Of a stretch of DNA of 64,000 nucleotides, positions 1 through 8,183 are shown piece after piece. Where the stretch lies: contig CAZNOZ010000011.1 in NCBI GenBank assembly GCA_964574935.1, forward strand, positions 6,500 through 70,499, in the 5' to 3' direction. Under the pieces are notes generated by a model. That model searched no databases and was not told the origin of the DNA. It saw only the letters and a list, made by a program, of their open reading frames with translations. This stretch comes from JBBECE01 sp964574935. GTDB lineage: Bacteria > Pseudomonadota > Alphaproteobacteria > Rhizobiales > Devosiaceae. Numbering within the stretch: the first letter of the stretch is position 1; the number at the start of each line of letters is the position of its first letter. The position numbers were made by a program, and so were the translations under genes.

Positions 1-468
1 GTGCTGCAGATTTTCTTTGTCTTCTATGTCGGCCCGCAATTCGGCATCCGCCTGGCTCCGTGGACTGCCGGCATGATCGCCATCGGGCTGCACTACGCCT
101 CCTACCTGTCGGAGGTCTATCGGGGTGGGCTGGAAAGCGTGCCCAAAGGGCAGTGGGAGGCGGCGACGGCGCTCAACCTGTCCACCGCGCGCACCTATTC
201 ACGCATCATCATTCCACAGGCACTGCCGCCATCGCTGGCGGGCATGGGCAATTATCTTGTCGGCATCTTCAAGGACACGCCGATGCTATCGGTGATCGGC
301 GTGGCCGAGCTCATGCACACCGCCAACGCGATCGGCTCGGAAAGCTACCGGTTCCTGGAACCCTATACGATGGTCGGCGCCATCTTCCTGGCGATCTCGC
401 TGCCGACCGCCGCCCTGATCCGCTCCTTCGAGGCGTGGGTCCGCAAAAAGCTTGGAATGACAAGATGA
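1..468 (+). CDS. ehuD: Ectoine/hydroxyectoine ABC transporter permease EhuD (3' part)
   Basis: This is an inner-membrane permease of a polar amino-acid type ABC importer. The gene is cut by the window edge, and 155 C-terminal residues are visible. They include hydrophobic spans and the conserved cytoplasmic coupling loop of amino-acid ABC permeases (EVYRGGLESVPKGQWEAA, about residues 38-55). The assignment to ectoine uptake rests on the genes that follow (ehuA, eutB, eutC, doeC, doeD); the fold alone only says amino-acid type permease. Its TGA overlaps the ATG of ehuA by four bases (ATGA), so the two are translationally coupled. The upstream ehuB and ehuC would be expected just outside the window. 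Confidence 0.85.
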   Translation: MLQIFFVFYVGPQFGIRLAPWTAGMIAIGLHYASYLSEVYRGGLESVPKGQWEAATALNLSTARTYSRIIIPQALPPSLAGMGNYLVGIFKDTPMLSVIGVAELMHTANAIGSESYRFLEPYTMVGAIFLAISLPTAALIRSFEAWVRKKLGMTR

Positions 469-1286
469 CCGACGAAGACCTCTCGCAGTACCCGCTGAGC
501 CTGACCGGCGACGACGTGCCGATGGTGCGGTTCATGCGCGTCACCAAGAGCTACGGCGAACTGGTGGTGCTCGATTCCCTCGATCTCGACGTGGCCGAGG
601 GCGAAATGGTGGCGGTCATCGGCCCGTCCGGGTCGGGCAAGACCACCGTGCTGCGCATGCTGATGACGCTCGAGAGAATCAACAGGGGCGTCATCTATGT
701 GGACGGACAGCCGCTCACGCACATGGCGCAGAACGGCTCGCTCGCGCCCGCCAACGAACGATACCTGCGCAAGATGCGGGCCAACATCGGCATGTGCTTC
801 CAGCACTTCAATCTGTTCCCGCACATGACGGCGCTGCAAAATTGCATGGAAGCGCCGATCCACGTGCTCGGCCTGTCCAGGGACGAGGCCCGCGAACGAG
901 CGCTGGAGCTGCTGGGCCTGGTGGGGCTGGACGACAAGGTTGACCAGCACCCCGCTCGCCTGTCGGGCGGCCAGCAGCAGCGCGTCGCCATCGCCCGGGC
1001 CCTCGCCATGCGGCCGAAGGTGATGTTGTTCGACGAGGTGACCTCGGCCCTCGATCCCGAGGTGATCGGCGAGGTGACCAGCGTCATCCGGAAGCTGGTT
1101 TCGGAGTACAATCTCACCATGCTCATGGTCACCCACCAGATGGGCTTCGCCAAGGAGATTTCGGACCGCGTGTGCTTTTTCTTCGACGGCAAGATCGAGG
1201 AGCAGGGACCGCCCGACCAGCTGTTCGGCAACCCGGAGCGCGATCGCACGCAGCAGTTTCTCAGCGCGGTGCTGGAGGCCGGATGA
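465..1286 (+). CDS. ehuA: Ectoine/hydroxyectoine ABC transporter ATP-binding protein EhuA
   Basis: This 273-residue cytoplasmic ATPase would power ectoine/hydroxyectoine import with EhuD. Walker A is GPSGSGKT (about 53-60), the ABC signature LSGGQQQR (about 166-173), and Walker B VMLFDE (about 187-191), followed by the switch histidine in MVTHQM. It belongs to the polar amino-acid (GlnQ/HisP) ATPase family. The ATG at 465 was chosen because it overlaps the ehuD stop and starts exactly where family members begin; the frame stays open farther upstream only inside ehuD. Its TGA overlaps the eutB start. The ectoine specificity is inferred from gene context. Confidence 0.88.
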   Translation: MTDEDLSQYPLSLTGDDVPMVRFMRVTKSYGELVVLDSLDLDVAEGEMVAVIGPSGSGKTTVLRMLMTLERINRGVIYVDGQPLTHMAQNGSLAPANERYLRKMRANIGMCFQHFNLFPHMTALQNCMEAPIHVLGLSRDEARERALELLGLVGLDDKVDQHPARLSGGQQQRVAIARALAMRPKVMLFDEVTSALDPEVIGEVTSVIRKLVSEYNLTMLMVTHQMGFAKEISDRVCFFFDGKIEEQGPPDQLFGNPERDRTQQFLSAVLEAG

Positions 1287-2290
1287 GTCTCACGCTCGCC
1301 GACATCTTCGCGGCGCGCAAGACCATCGCAGGAGTTGTCACGCGAACGCCGCTCGTGCCGTCGGCCCACCTGAGTGCGCTGGCGGGGCAGGATTTTCTGC
1401 TCAAGCTCGAGACCACGCAGCCGATCGGCGCGTTCAAGCTCAGGGGCGCGGTGAACGCCGTCTTCGACCTGCCGGCGGACGTCAAGGGCGTGACCTGCTG
1501 CTCGACCGGCAATCACGGCCGCGGCGTCGCCTATGCCGCCCGGGAACGGGGCTTGCGCGCCGTCATCTGCATGTCGGAGCTGGTTCCGCAAAACAAGATC
1601 GACGGCATCAAGGCCCTGGGGGCCGAGGTGCGGATCGCGGGGCGCAGCCAGGATGCGGCGCTGGCCGAGAGCCAGCGTCTTTGCGACGTCGAGAGCCTCA
1701 CGGAAATCTCGCCCTTCGACGACCCGCTGGTGATCGCCGGGCAGGGCACCATCGGGCTCGAGCTCGTCGAGGAGCGGCCCGACCTCGCGGCGGTTTTGGT
1801 GCCGCTGTCGGGCGGCGGGTTGGCCGGCGGCGTGGCGCTGGCGGTGAAATCGGCAAATCCCGGCGCAATCGTGATCGGCGTCAGTATGGACCGGGGCGCC
1901 GCCATGCACGCCTCGCTGGCCGCCGGCCATCCGGTTGAAATGGAGGAACTGCCCAGCCTGGCGGATTCGCTGGGCGGCGGTATCGGCCCGGACAACAAGG
2001 CGTCCTTTGCGTTGTGCCGCGATCTCCTCGATGACACGATCCTGGTCAGCGAGGACGAGATCTACCGGGCGATGCAGACGCTCTACCATGAGGATCGAAT
2101 GGTCGCGGAAGGCGCCAGCGTGGTCGGCATTGCCGCGCTGCAGTCCGGCAAGCTGCCGCGTTTCGGCGGCCCGATCGCGACCATCGTGACGGGGCGCAAT
2201 GTCGACATGGACGTTTTCACGCGGATCGTGACCGGGCAAAGCGTCAGCGTCGGCGATCTGACGATCGAGGGCCGGCCCTATGCCGCGTGA
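1283..2290 (+). CDS. eutB: Hydroxyectoine utilization dehydratase EutB
   Basis: This 335-residue PLP enzyme is of the threonine dehydratase/serine racemase fold. The Schiff-base lysine is in GAFKLRGA (about K52), the PLP phosphate loop is probably SGGGLAGG, and the substrate loop is CSTGNHGRG. In ectoine-degrading bacteria EutB works with EutC in converting hydroxyectoine to ectoine. A generic threonine/serine dehydratase would look similar, so the specific call relies on the directly following eutC and the ehu genes. It overlaps ehuA by four bases and eutC by eleven, typical of a tight operon. Confidence 0.85.
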   Translation: MSLTLADIFAARKTIAGVVTRTPLVPSAHLSALAGQDFLLKLETTQPIGAFKLRGAVNAVFDLPADVKGVTCCSTGNHGRGVAYAARERGLRAVICMSELVPQNKIDGIKALGAEVRIAGRSQDAALAESQRLCDVESLTEISPFDDPLVIAGQGTIGLELVEERPDLAAVLVPLSGGGLAGGVALAVKSANPGAIVIGVSMDRGAAMHASLAAGHPVEMEELPSLADSLGGGIGPDNKASFALCRDLLDDTILVSEDEIYRAMQTLYHEDRMVAEGASVVGIAALQSGKLPRFGGPIATIVTGRNVDMDVFTRIVTGQSVSVGDLTIEGRPYAA

Positions 2291-3272
2291 AATCCTGATC
2301 GTGACCGAGGCCCAGCTTCGCGAGGTCATCACGCTCGATCTCGATCTGGTCGACGCCATCGAGCGGGCTTTTGTCGCCCTGGCGACCGGCGAGGTGATCA
2401 TGCCGCCGATCCTCTCGATGGCGATCCCGGAAGCGAATGGCGAGGTGGACGTCAAGACGGCCTATATCCCCGGTTTCGACGGCTTTGCCATCAAGGTCAG
2501 CCCGGGATTCTTCGACAATCCCAAGCTCGGCCTGCCGTCGCTGAACGGCCTGATGATCCTGTTCTCGGCCCGCACCGGGCTGGTCGAGGCGGTGTTCCTC
2601 GACAACGGCTACCTCACCGACATCCGCACCGCCGCCGCCGGCGCCGTCGCCGCCCGGCACCTGGCGCCCGAACGCGTCGAGACGGCCGGGGTGATCGGCA
2701 CTGGCACACAGGCGCGGCTGCAGATCGTGGCGGCGCATCTGGTCCGGCGTTTCGAGCGGGTTCTGGTCTGGGGCCGGGACCCGGACAAGGCGGCCGCCTG
2801 CGCGCACGACATCGCCGGGATCCTCGACATCGAGGTCGCGCCGGTCGACGATCCCGCGAGGCTCGCGGCCCAAAGCCAGCTTGTCGTGACGACGACGCCG
2901 GCGCGCGAACCGGTCTTCGACGCCGCCTGGCTGCACCCGGGACTGCATGTCACGGCCATGGGGTCCGATCAGGAAACCAAAAACGAAATCGATCCGCAGG
3001 CGCTGGTCGCCGCCGACGCCTACGTCTGCGACCGCGTCAGCCAGTGCGAAAAGCTCGGCGAACTGCGCGCCGCCATCGCGGCGGGGGTCTGGAATCGCGG
3101 CGATCCGCCGGAGCTCGGCGCGGTGATCGCGGGGGACGCGGCGGGTCGGCGTGCCCAGACCGACGTCACCATCTGCGATCTGACCGGCACCGGCGCCCAG
3201 GATACCGCGGTCGCCACTCTGGCCCGTGCCAGGTGCGCCGAGGCCGGCGCCGGCACGCCCGTTTTGGCGTGA
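2280..3272 (+). CDS. eutC: Ectoine utilization protein EutC (ornithine cyclodeaminase/mu-crystallin family)
   Basis: This 330-residue NAD(P)-binding protein belongs to the ornithine cyclodeaminase/mu-crystallin family. The dinucleotide-binding motif GTGTQA is at about residues 140-146, preceded by the family block DNGYLTDIRTAAAGAVAARH. EutC acts with EutB in the hydroxyectoine-to-ectoine branch. It starts inside the last codons of eutB (11-base overlap). The stop is followed after seven bases by the regulator gene. An ordinary cyclodeaminase or imine reductase is the alternative, but the eutB-eutC pair is characteristic. Confidence 0.85.
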   Translation: MPREILIVTEAQLREVITLDLDLVDAIERAFVALATGEVIMPPILSMAIPEANGEVDVKTAYIPGFDGFAIKVSPGFFDNPKLGLPSLNGLMILFSARTGLVEAVFLDNGYLTDIRTAAAGAVAARHLAPERVETAGVIGTGTQARLQIVAAHLVRRFERVLVWGRDPDKAAACAHDIAGILDIEVAPVDDPARLAAQSQLVVTTTPAREPVFDAAWLHPGLHVTAMGSDQETKNEIDPQALVAADAYVCDRVSQCEKLGELRAAIAAGVWNRGDPPELGAVIAGDAAGRRAQTDVTICDLTGTGAQDTAVATLARARCAEAGAGTPVLA

Positions 3273-3279
3273 GGGCCCC

Positions 3280-3795
3280 ATGCTCAAGCTCGACGATCGC
3301 GATCTGAAGATTATCAAGGTCCTGGCGCGCGAGGGCCGGATGTCCAAGGCCGAGCTGGCCGAGCGCATCAATCTCAGCGCCAGCCCGGCCTGGAAACGGC
3401 TCAAGCGGCTGGAAAAAGCCGGCGTGATCGCCGGATACCACGCCGAGATCGCCCTCAAGCCCGTCGCCAAGCACGTCACGGTGTTCGTGACCGTCGAGCT
3501 CGAGCGCCACCGCGCTGAAAACTTCGCCGCCTTCGAGCGGGCGGTCGCGGGGCGCGAGGAGATCGTCGCCTGCTGGGCGCTGGGCGGCGGCCTCGACTAC
3601 CTCCTGCAGATCGTCAGCCGCGATCTCGACAGCTACCAGCGCCTCATCGATTCGATGCTCGAGCAGGGGCTGGGGCTGGCCCGCTACTACACCTACGTGG
3701 TGACCAAGCCGGTCAAGTCCTCATGGGTGCCGCCCATCGAGCGGTTGATCGCCGGCGCCGAGGACGCCGATTCCGCTGCCGAGAGCGAGGAATAG
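3280..3795 (+). CDS. Lrp/AsnC-family transcriptional regulator (DoeX-like)
   Basis: A 171-residue regulator with an N-terminal helix-turn-helix (about residues 5-60, LDDRDLKIIKVLAREGRMSKAEL onwards) and a C-terminal Lrp/AsnC ligand-binding (RAM) domain. The ATG at 3280 is preferred over an in-frame upstream start because MLKLDDRDLKI is the usual family N-terminus. AsnC-type regulators (AsnC/DoeX) are regular members of ectoine-catabolic clusters, where they respond to ectoine-derived metabolites such as diaminobutyrate derivatives. Placed between eutC and doeC, it probably controls this operon; that is inference from context. Confidence 0.85.
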   Translation: MLKLDDRDLKIIKVLAREGRMSKAELAERINLSASPAWKRLKRLEKAGVIAGYHAEIALKPVAKHVTVFVTVELERHRAENFAAFERAVAGREEIVACWALGGGLDYLLQIVSRDLDSYQRLIDSMLEQGLGLARYYTYVVTKPVKSSWVPPIERLIAGAEDADSAAESEE

Positions 3796-3891
3796 GGTCC
3801 GACCGGTCTCCGGCGCCGGCCACATTCAGCGGAATCTTCTTCGTTGGGGCTGCTAGCTTTGCGGCCATTGCCCATCGCGGAGTTCGCACGG

Positions 3892-5376
3892 ATGGCCGAG
3901 GCCGCTCGAAAGCCCGTAACCCCTCTCTACGACCTCGACGATCCGCGCCTGGTTCGCCAGTTCGCCTATGTCGACGGCCGCTGGACCGGCGCGACCAGCG
4001 GCGCCACGATCCCGGTTCTCAATCCGGCGGACGAGGAGTGGCTCGGCGAAGTCGCGTCCCTTTCGGCTGCGGAAAGCGCCGCTGCCGTCGATGCCGCCCA
4101 TGCCGCCTTCGCCCGCTGGTCAGGCTACCTGCCGCAGGAGCGATCGCGGCTGGTCAGGGGCTGGTTCGATCTGATCACCGAGAGCCGCGAGGATCTGGCG
4201 CGGCTGATGACCCTCGAACAGGGCAAGCCGCTCTCCGAAGCGCGGGCCGAGATCGATTACGCCGCCTCGTTCGTCGAATTCTACGCCGAGGAGGCCAAGC
4301 GTCCCGACATCCAGAGCGTCACCTCGCACCTGCCCGGCGCGGAAATCGAGCTGTGGCGCGAGCCGGTGGGCGTTGCGGCCCTGATCACCCCGTGGAACTT
4401 CCCCGCGGCGATGCTCACCCGCAAGGCGGCGGCGGCTCTGGCAGCCGGCTGCACGGTCGTCGCCCACCCTTCGAGCCAGACCCCTTTTTCGGCGCTGGCT
4501 CTGGCCGAGCTGGCCGAACGGGCGGGGTTTGACCCCGGTGTATTCAACGTCGTCACCGGCAAGGCGTCCGAGGTCGTCGAACCGTGGATGGACGATCCGC
4601 GCGTGCGTGCCGTCTCCTTTACCGGCTCGACGGAGATCGGCAAGCTCGTCTATCGCCGCAGTACCGAGACCATCAAGCGCGTGGTGCTCGAGCTGGGCGG
4701 GCATGCGCCGTTCCTGGTGTTCGCCGATGCCGAGCTCGAAACCGCGGTGAACGAAGCCGTCAAGGCGAAGTTCTCCACGTCAGGGCAGGACTGTCTGGGG
4801 GCCAACCGGTTCTACGTCGAACGCCCGGTCTACGAGGAATTCTGCGACCGATTCGCGGCGCGCGCCGGCGCGCTCACCGTGGGACCGGGCCTGCACGACC
4901 CTGACGTCGGCCCGCTGATCGACCGCCGGGCGATCGAAAAGCAGCGCCAGCACGTCGCCGACGCCCTGGCCAGGGGCGCCCGCCTGCTCGCCGGCGGTGA
5001 CGCGCACGGCGCGGGGGCGCTGTTTTTCGAACCGACGGTGCTTGCCGACGTGCCCGACGACGCCCTGATCATGCGCGAAGAGACGTTCGGGCCGGTCGCG
5101 GCGATCGCGCCCTTCGACGGAGAGCCCGAGGCGTTCGACCGCGCCAACGCTACCGAATACGGGTTGATCGCCTATCTGCACACCGAAGACCGGCGCCGCA
5201 TCTACCGCGCCTCGCGCGCCCTTCGGTTCGGGATGGTGGCGGTCAACCGCACCAAGGTCACCGGGGCGCCGATACCCTTCGGTGGCATGAAGCAATCCGG
5301 GCTCGGACGCGAGGGCGCGCGGCTGGGCATGCACGCCTTCATGGATGTCAAATATGTGTGCCGCGAATGGGCGTGA
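3892..5376 (+). CDS. doeC: NAD(P)-dependent aldehyde dehydrogenase, aspartate-semialdehyde type (DoeC)
   Basis: This 494-residue aldehyde dehydrogenase is most like succinate-semialdehyde dehydrogenases. The catalytic cysteine is in SGQDCLGANR (about C301), the general base in VVLELGG (about E267), and the substrate/cofactor asparagine in ITPWNFPAAM (about N169). In ectoine degradation DoeC oxidises aspartate semialdehyde to aspartate. One oddity is that the cofactor-binding KPA(S/E) motif reads VVAHPSSQTP, so the usual lysine is a histidine. The ATG at 3892 gives the normal length; an in-frame TTG at 3844 would add sixteen residues. The role is inferred from the doeD neighbour. Confidence 0.82.
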   Translation: MAEAARKPVTPLYDLDDPRLVRQFAYVDGRWTGATSGATIPVLNPADEEWLGEVASLSAAESAAAVDAAHAAFARWSGYLPQERSRLVRGWFDLITESREDLARLMTLEQGKPLSEARAEIDYAASFVEFYAEEAKRPDIQSVTSHLPGAEIELWREPVGVAALITPWNFPAAMLTRKAAAALAAGCTVVAHPSSQTPFSALALAELAERAGFDPGVFNVVTGKASEVVEPWMDDPRVRAVSFTGSTEIGKLVYRRSTETIKRVVLELGGHAPFLVFADAELETAVNEAVKAKFSTSGQDCLGANRFYVERPVYEEFCDRFAARAGALTVGPGLHDPDVGPLIDRRAIEKQRQHVADALARGARLLAGGDAHGAGALFFEPTVLADVPDDALIMREETFGPVAAIAPFDGEPEAFDRANATEYGLIAYLHTEDRRRIYRASRALRFGMVAVNRTKVTGAPIPFGGMKQSGLGREGARLGMHAFMDVKYVCREWA

Positions 5377-5416
5377 GCGCCCGTTCGGTTTTCGTTTGTC
5401 GGAGGGAGGATTGAAG

Positions 5417-5518
5417 ATGAACGGAGATTGGTCTCTGACCCGGGGTCAGGTGGCGCTTTACGAGCGCGACGGTTTTCTGTTTCCGGTGCACAAGGACACG
5501 GGCTTCTCAACCGTTTGA
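5417..5518 (+). pseudogene. 33-codon remnant of a phytanoyl-CoA dioxygenase-like gene
   Basis: A purine-rich ribosome binding site (ggagggagga) precedes an ATG at 5417. The short frame contains WSLTRGQVALYERDGFLFPV, which resembles the N-terminus of phytanoyl-CoA dioxygenase/ectoine hydroxylase family proteins (typically LTxxQxxxYxRDGFLxP). After this block it runs HKDTGFSTV and stops at 5516-5518. Full-length members are about 250-310 residues, so nearly all of the gene, including the iron-binding HxD...H residues, is missing. The simplest reading is a deletion relic inside the operon between doeC and doeD. A functional micropeptide cannot be excluded. The family similarity is judged by eye. 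Confidence 0.5.
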
Positions 5519-5558
5519 GGCCGCGCGCGGCCCCGCTGAACCAGAAAGGAAACGCCTC

Positions 5559-6932
5559 ATGCTCAAGAACGACCAGCTCAGCGAGTGGGACCGCGAGAAC
5601 TTCTTCCATCCCTCCACGCACCTGGCGCAGCACGCCCGCGGCGAGGCGCCGGGCCGCATCATGACCGGCGGGTCCGGGGTCTATGTCGAGGACCGCGAGG
5701 GCATTCGTCTGCTCGACGCGTTCGCGGGGCTGTACTGCGTCAATGTCGGCTACGGGCGCGCCGAGGTGATCGAGGCGATCGCCGAACAGGCCCGCAAGCT
5801 CGCCTACTACCACGCCTATGTCGGGCACGGCACCGAGGCCTCGATCCGGCTCGCCAAAATGGTCGTCGAGCGGGCGCCGGCGAACATGTCCAGGGTCTAT
5901 TTCGGCCTGAGCGGATCGGACGCCAACGAAACCAACATCAAGCTGGTCTGGTACTACAACAACGTCCTGGGCCGGCCCGAGAAGAAGAAGATCATCTCGC
6001 GCTGGCGCGGCTATCACGGGTCGGGACTGATGACCGGCTCGCTGACCGGGCTCGAGTTGTTTCACAAGAAATTCGATCTGCCGCTGTCGCAGGTGATCCA
6101 CACCGTGGCGCCCTACTACTATCGCCGCGACGACCTGGCGATGAGCGAAGAAGCGTTCGTGGCTCACTGCGCGGCGGAGCTCGAAGCGCTGATCGAGCGG
6201 GAGGGGCCCGACACGGTCGCCGCCTTCATCGGCGAACCGGCGCTCGGCACCGGCGGGCTGGTGCCGCCGCCGGCCGGCTACTGGCAGGCGATCCAGCCGA
6301 TCCTCGACAAGCACGACATCCTGCTGATCGCCGACGAGGTCGTCACCGGCTTCGGCCGGCTGGGCGCCATGTTCGGCTCCGAGCATTACGGGATGACCCC
6401 CGACATCATCACCATCGCCAAGGGCCTGACCTCGGCCTATGCGCCGCTGTCCGGCTCGATCGTCTCGGAGAAGGTGTGGGCGGTGCTCGAACGGGGCACT
6501 GACGAATTCGGGTCGTTCGGCCATGGCTGGACCTATTCGGCCCATCCCATCGGCGCCGCGGCCGGCATCGCCAGCCTCACTGTCGTCGACGAGCTCTCCC
6601 TGGTCGACAATGCGCGGGACACCGGCGCCTATTTCCTCGGCGCCTTGCGCGAGGCGCTGGGGAAACACCCCCATGTCGGCGACGTCCGCGGTGAAGGGCT
6701 GCTGTGCGCGGTCGAATTCGTCAAGGACCGGGACACCAGGCAGTTCTTCGATCCGGCGGACAAGATCGGCGCGAAGATCGCCGGCGAGCTGCTGGCGCTC
6801 GGCGTCATCGCCCGCGCCATGCCCGAGGGCGACATTCTGGGGTTCGCCCCGCCGCTGGTGCTGAGCCGCGAGGAGGCGGACATCATCGTCGATCGGACCC
6901 GGCAGGCCGTACAGGCGGTGCTGCCGGCTTAG
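5559..6932 (+). CDS. doeD: Class III aminotransferase DoeD (diaminobutyrate/omega-amino acid transaminase)
   Basis: A 457-residue PLP-dependent class III aminotransferase. The PLP lysine is in TIAKGLTSAYAPLSG (about K288), the cofactor aspartate in LLIADEVVTGFGR (about 255-267), and the phosphate-binding loop LSGSDANET lies around residues 117-125. In ectoine catabolism DoeD converts 2,4-diaminobutyrate to aspartate semialdehyde, the substrate of DoeC. An AGAAAGGA-like site (cagaaaggaaacgcctc) precedes the ATG. It ends six bases before the convergent amidohydrolase gene, with no hairpin between them. Broader omega-amino acid specificity is the main alternative. Confidence 0.83.
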   Translation: MLKNDQLSEWDRENFFHPSTHLAQHARGEAPGRIMTGGSGVYVEDREGIRLLDAFAGLYCVNVGYGRAEVIEAIAEQARKLAYYHAYVGHGTEASIRLAKMVVERAPANMSRVYFGLSGSDANETNIKLVWYYNNVLGRPEKKKIISRWRGYHGSGLMTGSLTGLELFHKKFDLPLSQVIHTVAPYYYRRDDLAMSEEAFVAHCAAELEALIEREGPDTVAAFIGEPALGTGGLVPPPAGYWQAIQPILDKHDILLIADEVVTGFGRLGAMFGSEHYGMTPDIITIAKGLTSAYAPLSGSIVSEKVWAVLERGTDEFGSFGHGWTYSAHPIGAAAGIASLTVVDELSLVDNARDTGAYFLGALREALGKHPHVGDVRGEGLLCAVEFVKDRDTRQFFDPADKIGAKIAGELLALGVIARAMPEGDILGFAPPLVLSREEADIIVDRTRQAVQAVLPA

Positions 6933-6938
6933 TTGCGC

Positions 6939-8183
6939 TCAGGCGCCGGTCGCGCGCGCCAAACCGTCGACAAAGCGAACGAGTGCGTTCATCGCGGCTT
7001 CGACATCCGCCGCGGTGACGGATTCGTGCGGGTTGTGGCTGACCCCGCCCCGGCAGCGCACGAACAGCATGGCGACCGGGCCGAGGCTCGCCATCGCGGA
7101 GGCGTCGTGGGTGGCGCCCGAGGGCAGCCGAACCACCTCGACGCCGGTCTCGGATACCGCTTCGGCGAGGATTGCCGTCAACCTGTCGTCGCAGATGACA
7201 CCCGGCTGCGCGTAGGTGCGTTCGATCTCGACCCCGAGCGCACGCCGTTCCGCGATGCCGCGGATCGAAGCGTCGAGCCCGGTCGCCGCCGCGGTGCGTT
7301 TGGCGTCCTCGGCGGCGCGCAATTCGACGCTGAATTCCGTCTCGCCCGGGACCGCGTTGGCGACGCCGGGGCGCACCTCGAGCGTACCGACGCCCCCGAG
7401 CAGGCCATCGGTCCGCCGGCAAAGCGCCTCGACCGCCAGCACGCACTCGGCCGCCCCGGCAAGCGCGTCGCGGCGCAGCGCGACCGGGGTGGTGCCGGCG
7501 TGGGCGGCGACGCCGGTCAGTTTCACCGTCCAGCGCTCGATGCCGCAAATGCCCGTCACCACCCCGACCGGAACGCCGCGCTTTTCGAGCACCGGGCCTT
7601 GTTCGATATGCACCTCCAGAAAGCCAGTGAGGTCGGTACCCGCCCGGTGCAGATTGTCCAGCGCGCCCGGATCGCCGCCGAAGGAAGCCAGCGCCTCGGC
7701 GAGCGATACGCCGTCCGCGTCGACGAAACCGAGGTCCGCCGCCTCGATAGTGCCGGCCAGGGCGCGCGGGCCGACCATCGCGGTAGGAAACCGGATCCCC
7801 TCCTCGTCGGCGAAGGCGAGGATCTCGACCGCCAAGGGTAATTCCGTGCCCTTGAGATGCTCGAAGACCAGGATCGGCAGGGCGACGCCGAGCATGCCGT
7901 CGTATTTGCCGCCGTTGCGGATCGAATCCTGGTGCGAGCCCATCAGAAGCGTCGGTGCGCCCGGTGGCCCCGGCCGGCGACCGATCAGGGTGCCGGCGGC
8001 GTCGGTCGACACTTCGAGCCCGGCGGCCGCCATCCAGTTCGCGATCATGGAATTGGCGGCGCGGTGTTCCGGCGTGAAGGGCAGCCGCGTGACACCGGGG
8101 CCGGGCGCCGAACACCGCGCGACCGCGTCAAGGCGCTCCAGCAACACATCGCCGATGCCCGCGGGCAGCGGCTCACCTAGCAT
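6939..8183 (-). CDS. M20 family amidohydrolase (N-carbamoyl-L-amino acid hydrolase/allantoate amidohydrolase type)
   Basis: A 414-residue zinc amidohydrolase of the hydantoinase/carbamoylase subgroup of M20. Metal ligands visible are MGSHQDS (about H84), GGKYDGMLG (about D95), FADEEG (about E128), LEVHIEQGP and a late histidine in SGATHDASA. Such enzymes hydrolyse N-carbamoyl amino acids, allantoate or ureidoglycine. The ATG at 8183 overlaps the stop of the DUF1028 gene by seven bases, which fixes the start and shows coupling. It is divergent from a peptide-type ABC importer that may bring in its substrate. The exact substrate cannot be read from the sequence. Confidence 0.85.
   Translation of the reverse strand: MLGEPLPAGIGDVLLERLDAVARCSAPGPGVTRLPFTPEHRAANSMIANWMAAAGLEVSTDAAGTLIGRRPGPPGAPTLLMGSHQDSIRNGGKYDGMLGVALPILVFEHLKGTELPLAVEILAFADEEGIRFPTAMVGPRALAGTIEAADLGFVDADGVSLAEALASFGGDPGALDNLHRAGTDLTGFLEVHIEQGPVLEKRGVPVGVVTGICGIERWTVKLTGVAAHAGTTPVALRRDALAGAAECVLAVEALCRRTDGLLGGVGTLEVRPGVANAVPGETEFSVELRAAEDAKRTAAATGLDASIRGIAERRALGVEIERTYAQPGVICDDRLTAILAEAVSETGVEVVRLPSGATHDASAMASLGPVAMLFVRCRGGVSHNPHESVTAADVEAAMNALVRFVDGLARATGA

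Noticed and set aside
695..2455. Long open frames on the opposite strand of genes (also 2244-3479, 11492-13432, 17014-18783, 23055-25079, 25116-26543, 40337-41956)
   Set aside because: They lie antisense to genes with intact motifs, show Arg/His/Gln-rich composition typical of reversed GC-rich codons, and have no recognisable domain or ribosome binding site.
5417..5518. Calling the short frame ectoine hydroxylase (ectD)
   Set aside because: Only the N-terminal signature is present; no iron or 2-oxoglutarate ligands. A specific family member cannot be named.
5428..5664. Frame overlapping the doeC-doeD gap and the doeD start
   Set aside because: It runs out of frame into doeD, has no family similarity, and its start lies inside the dioxygenase-like fragment.
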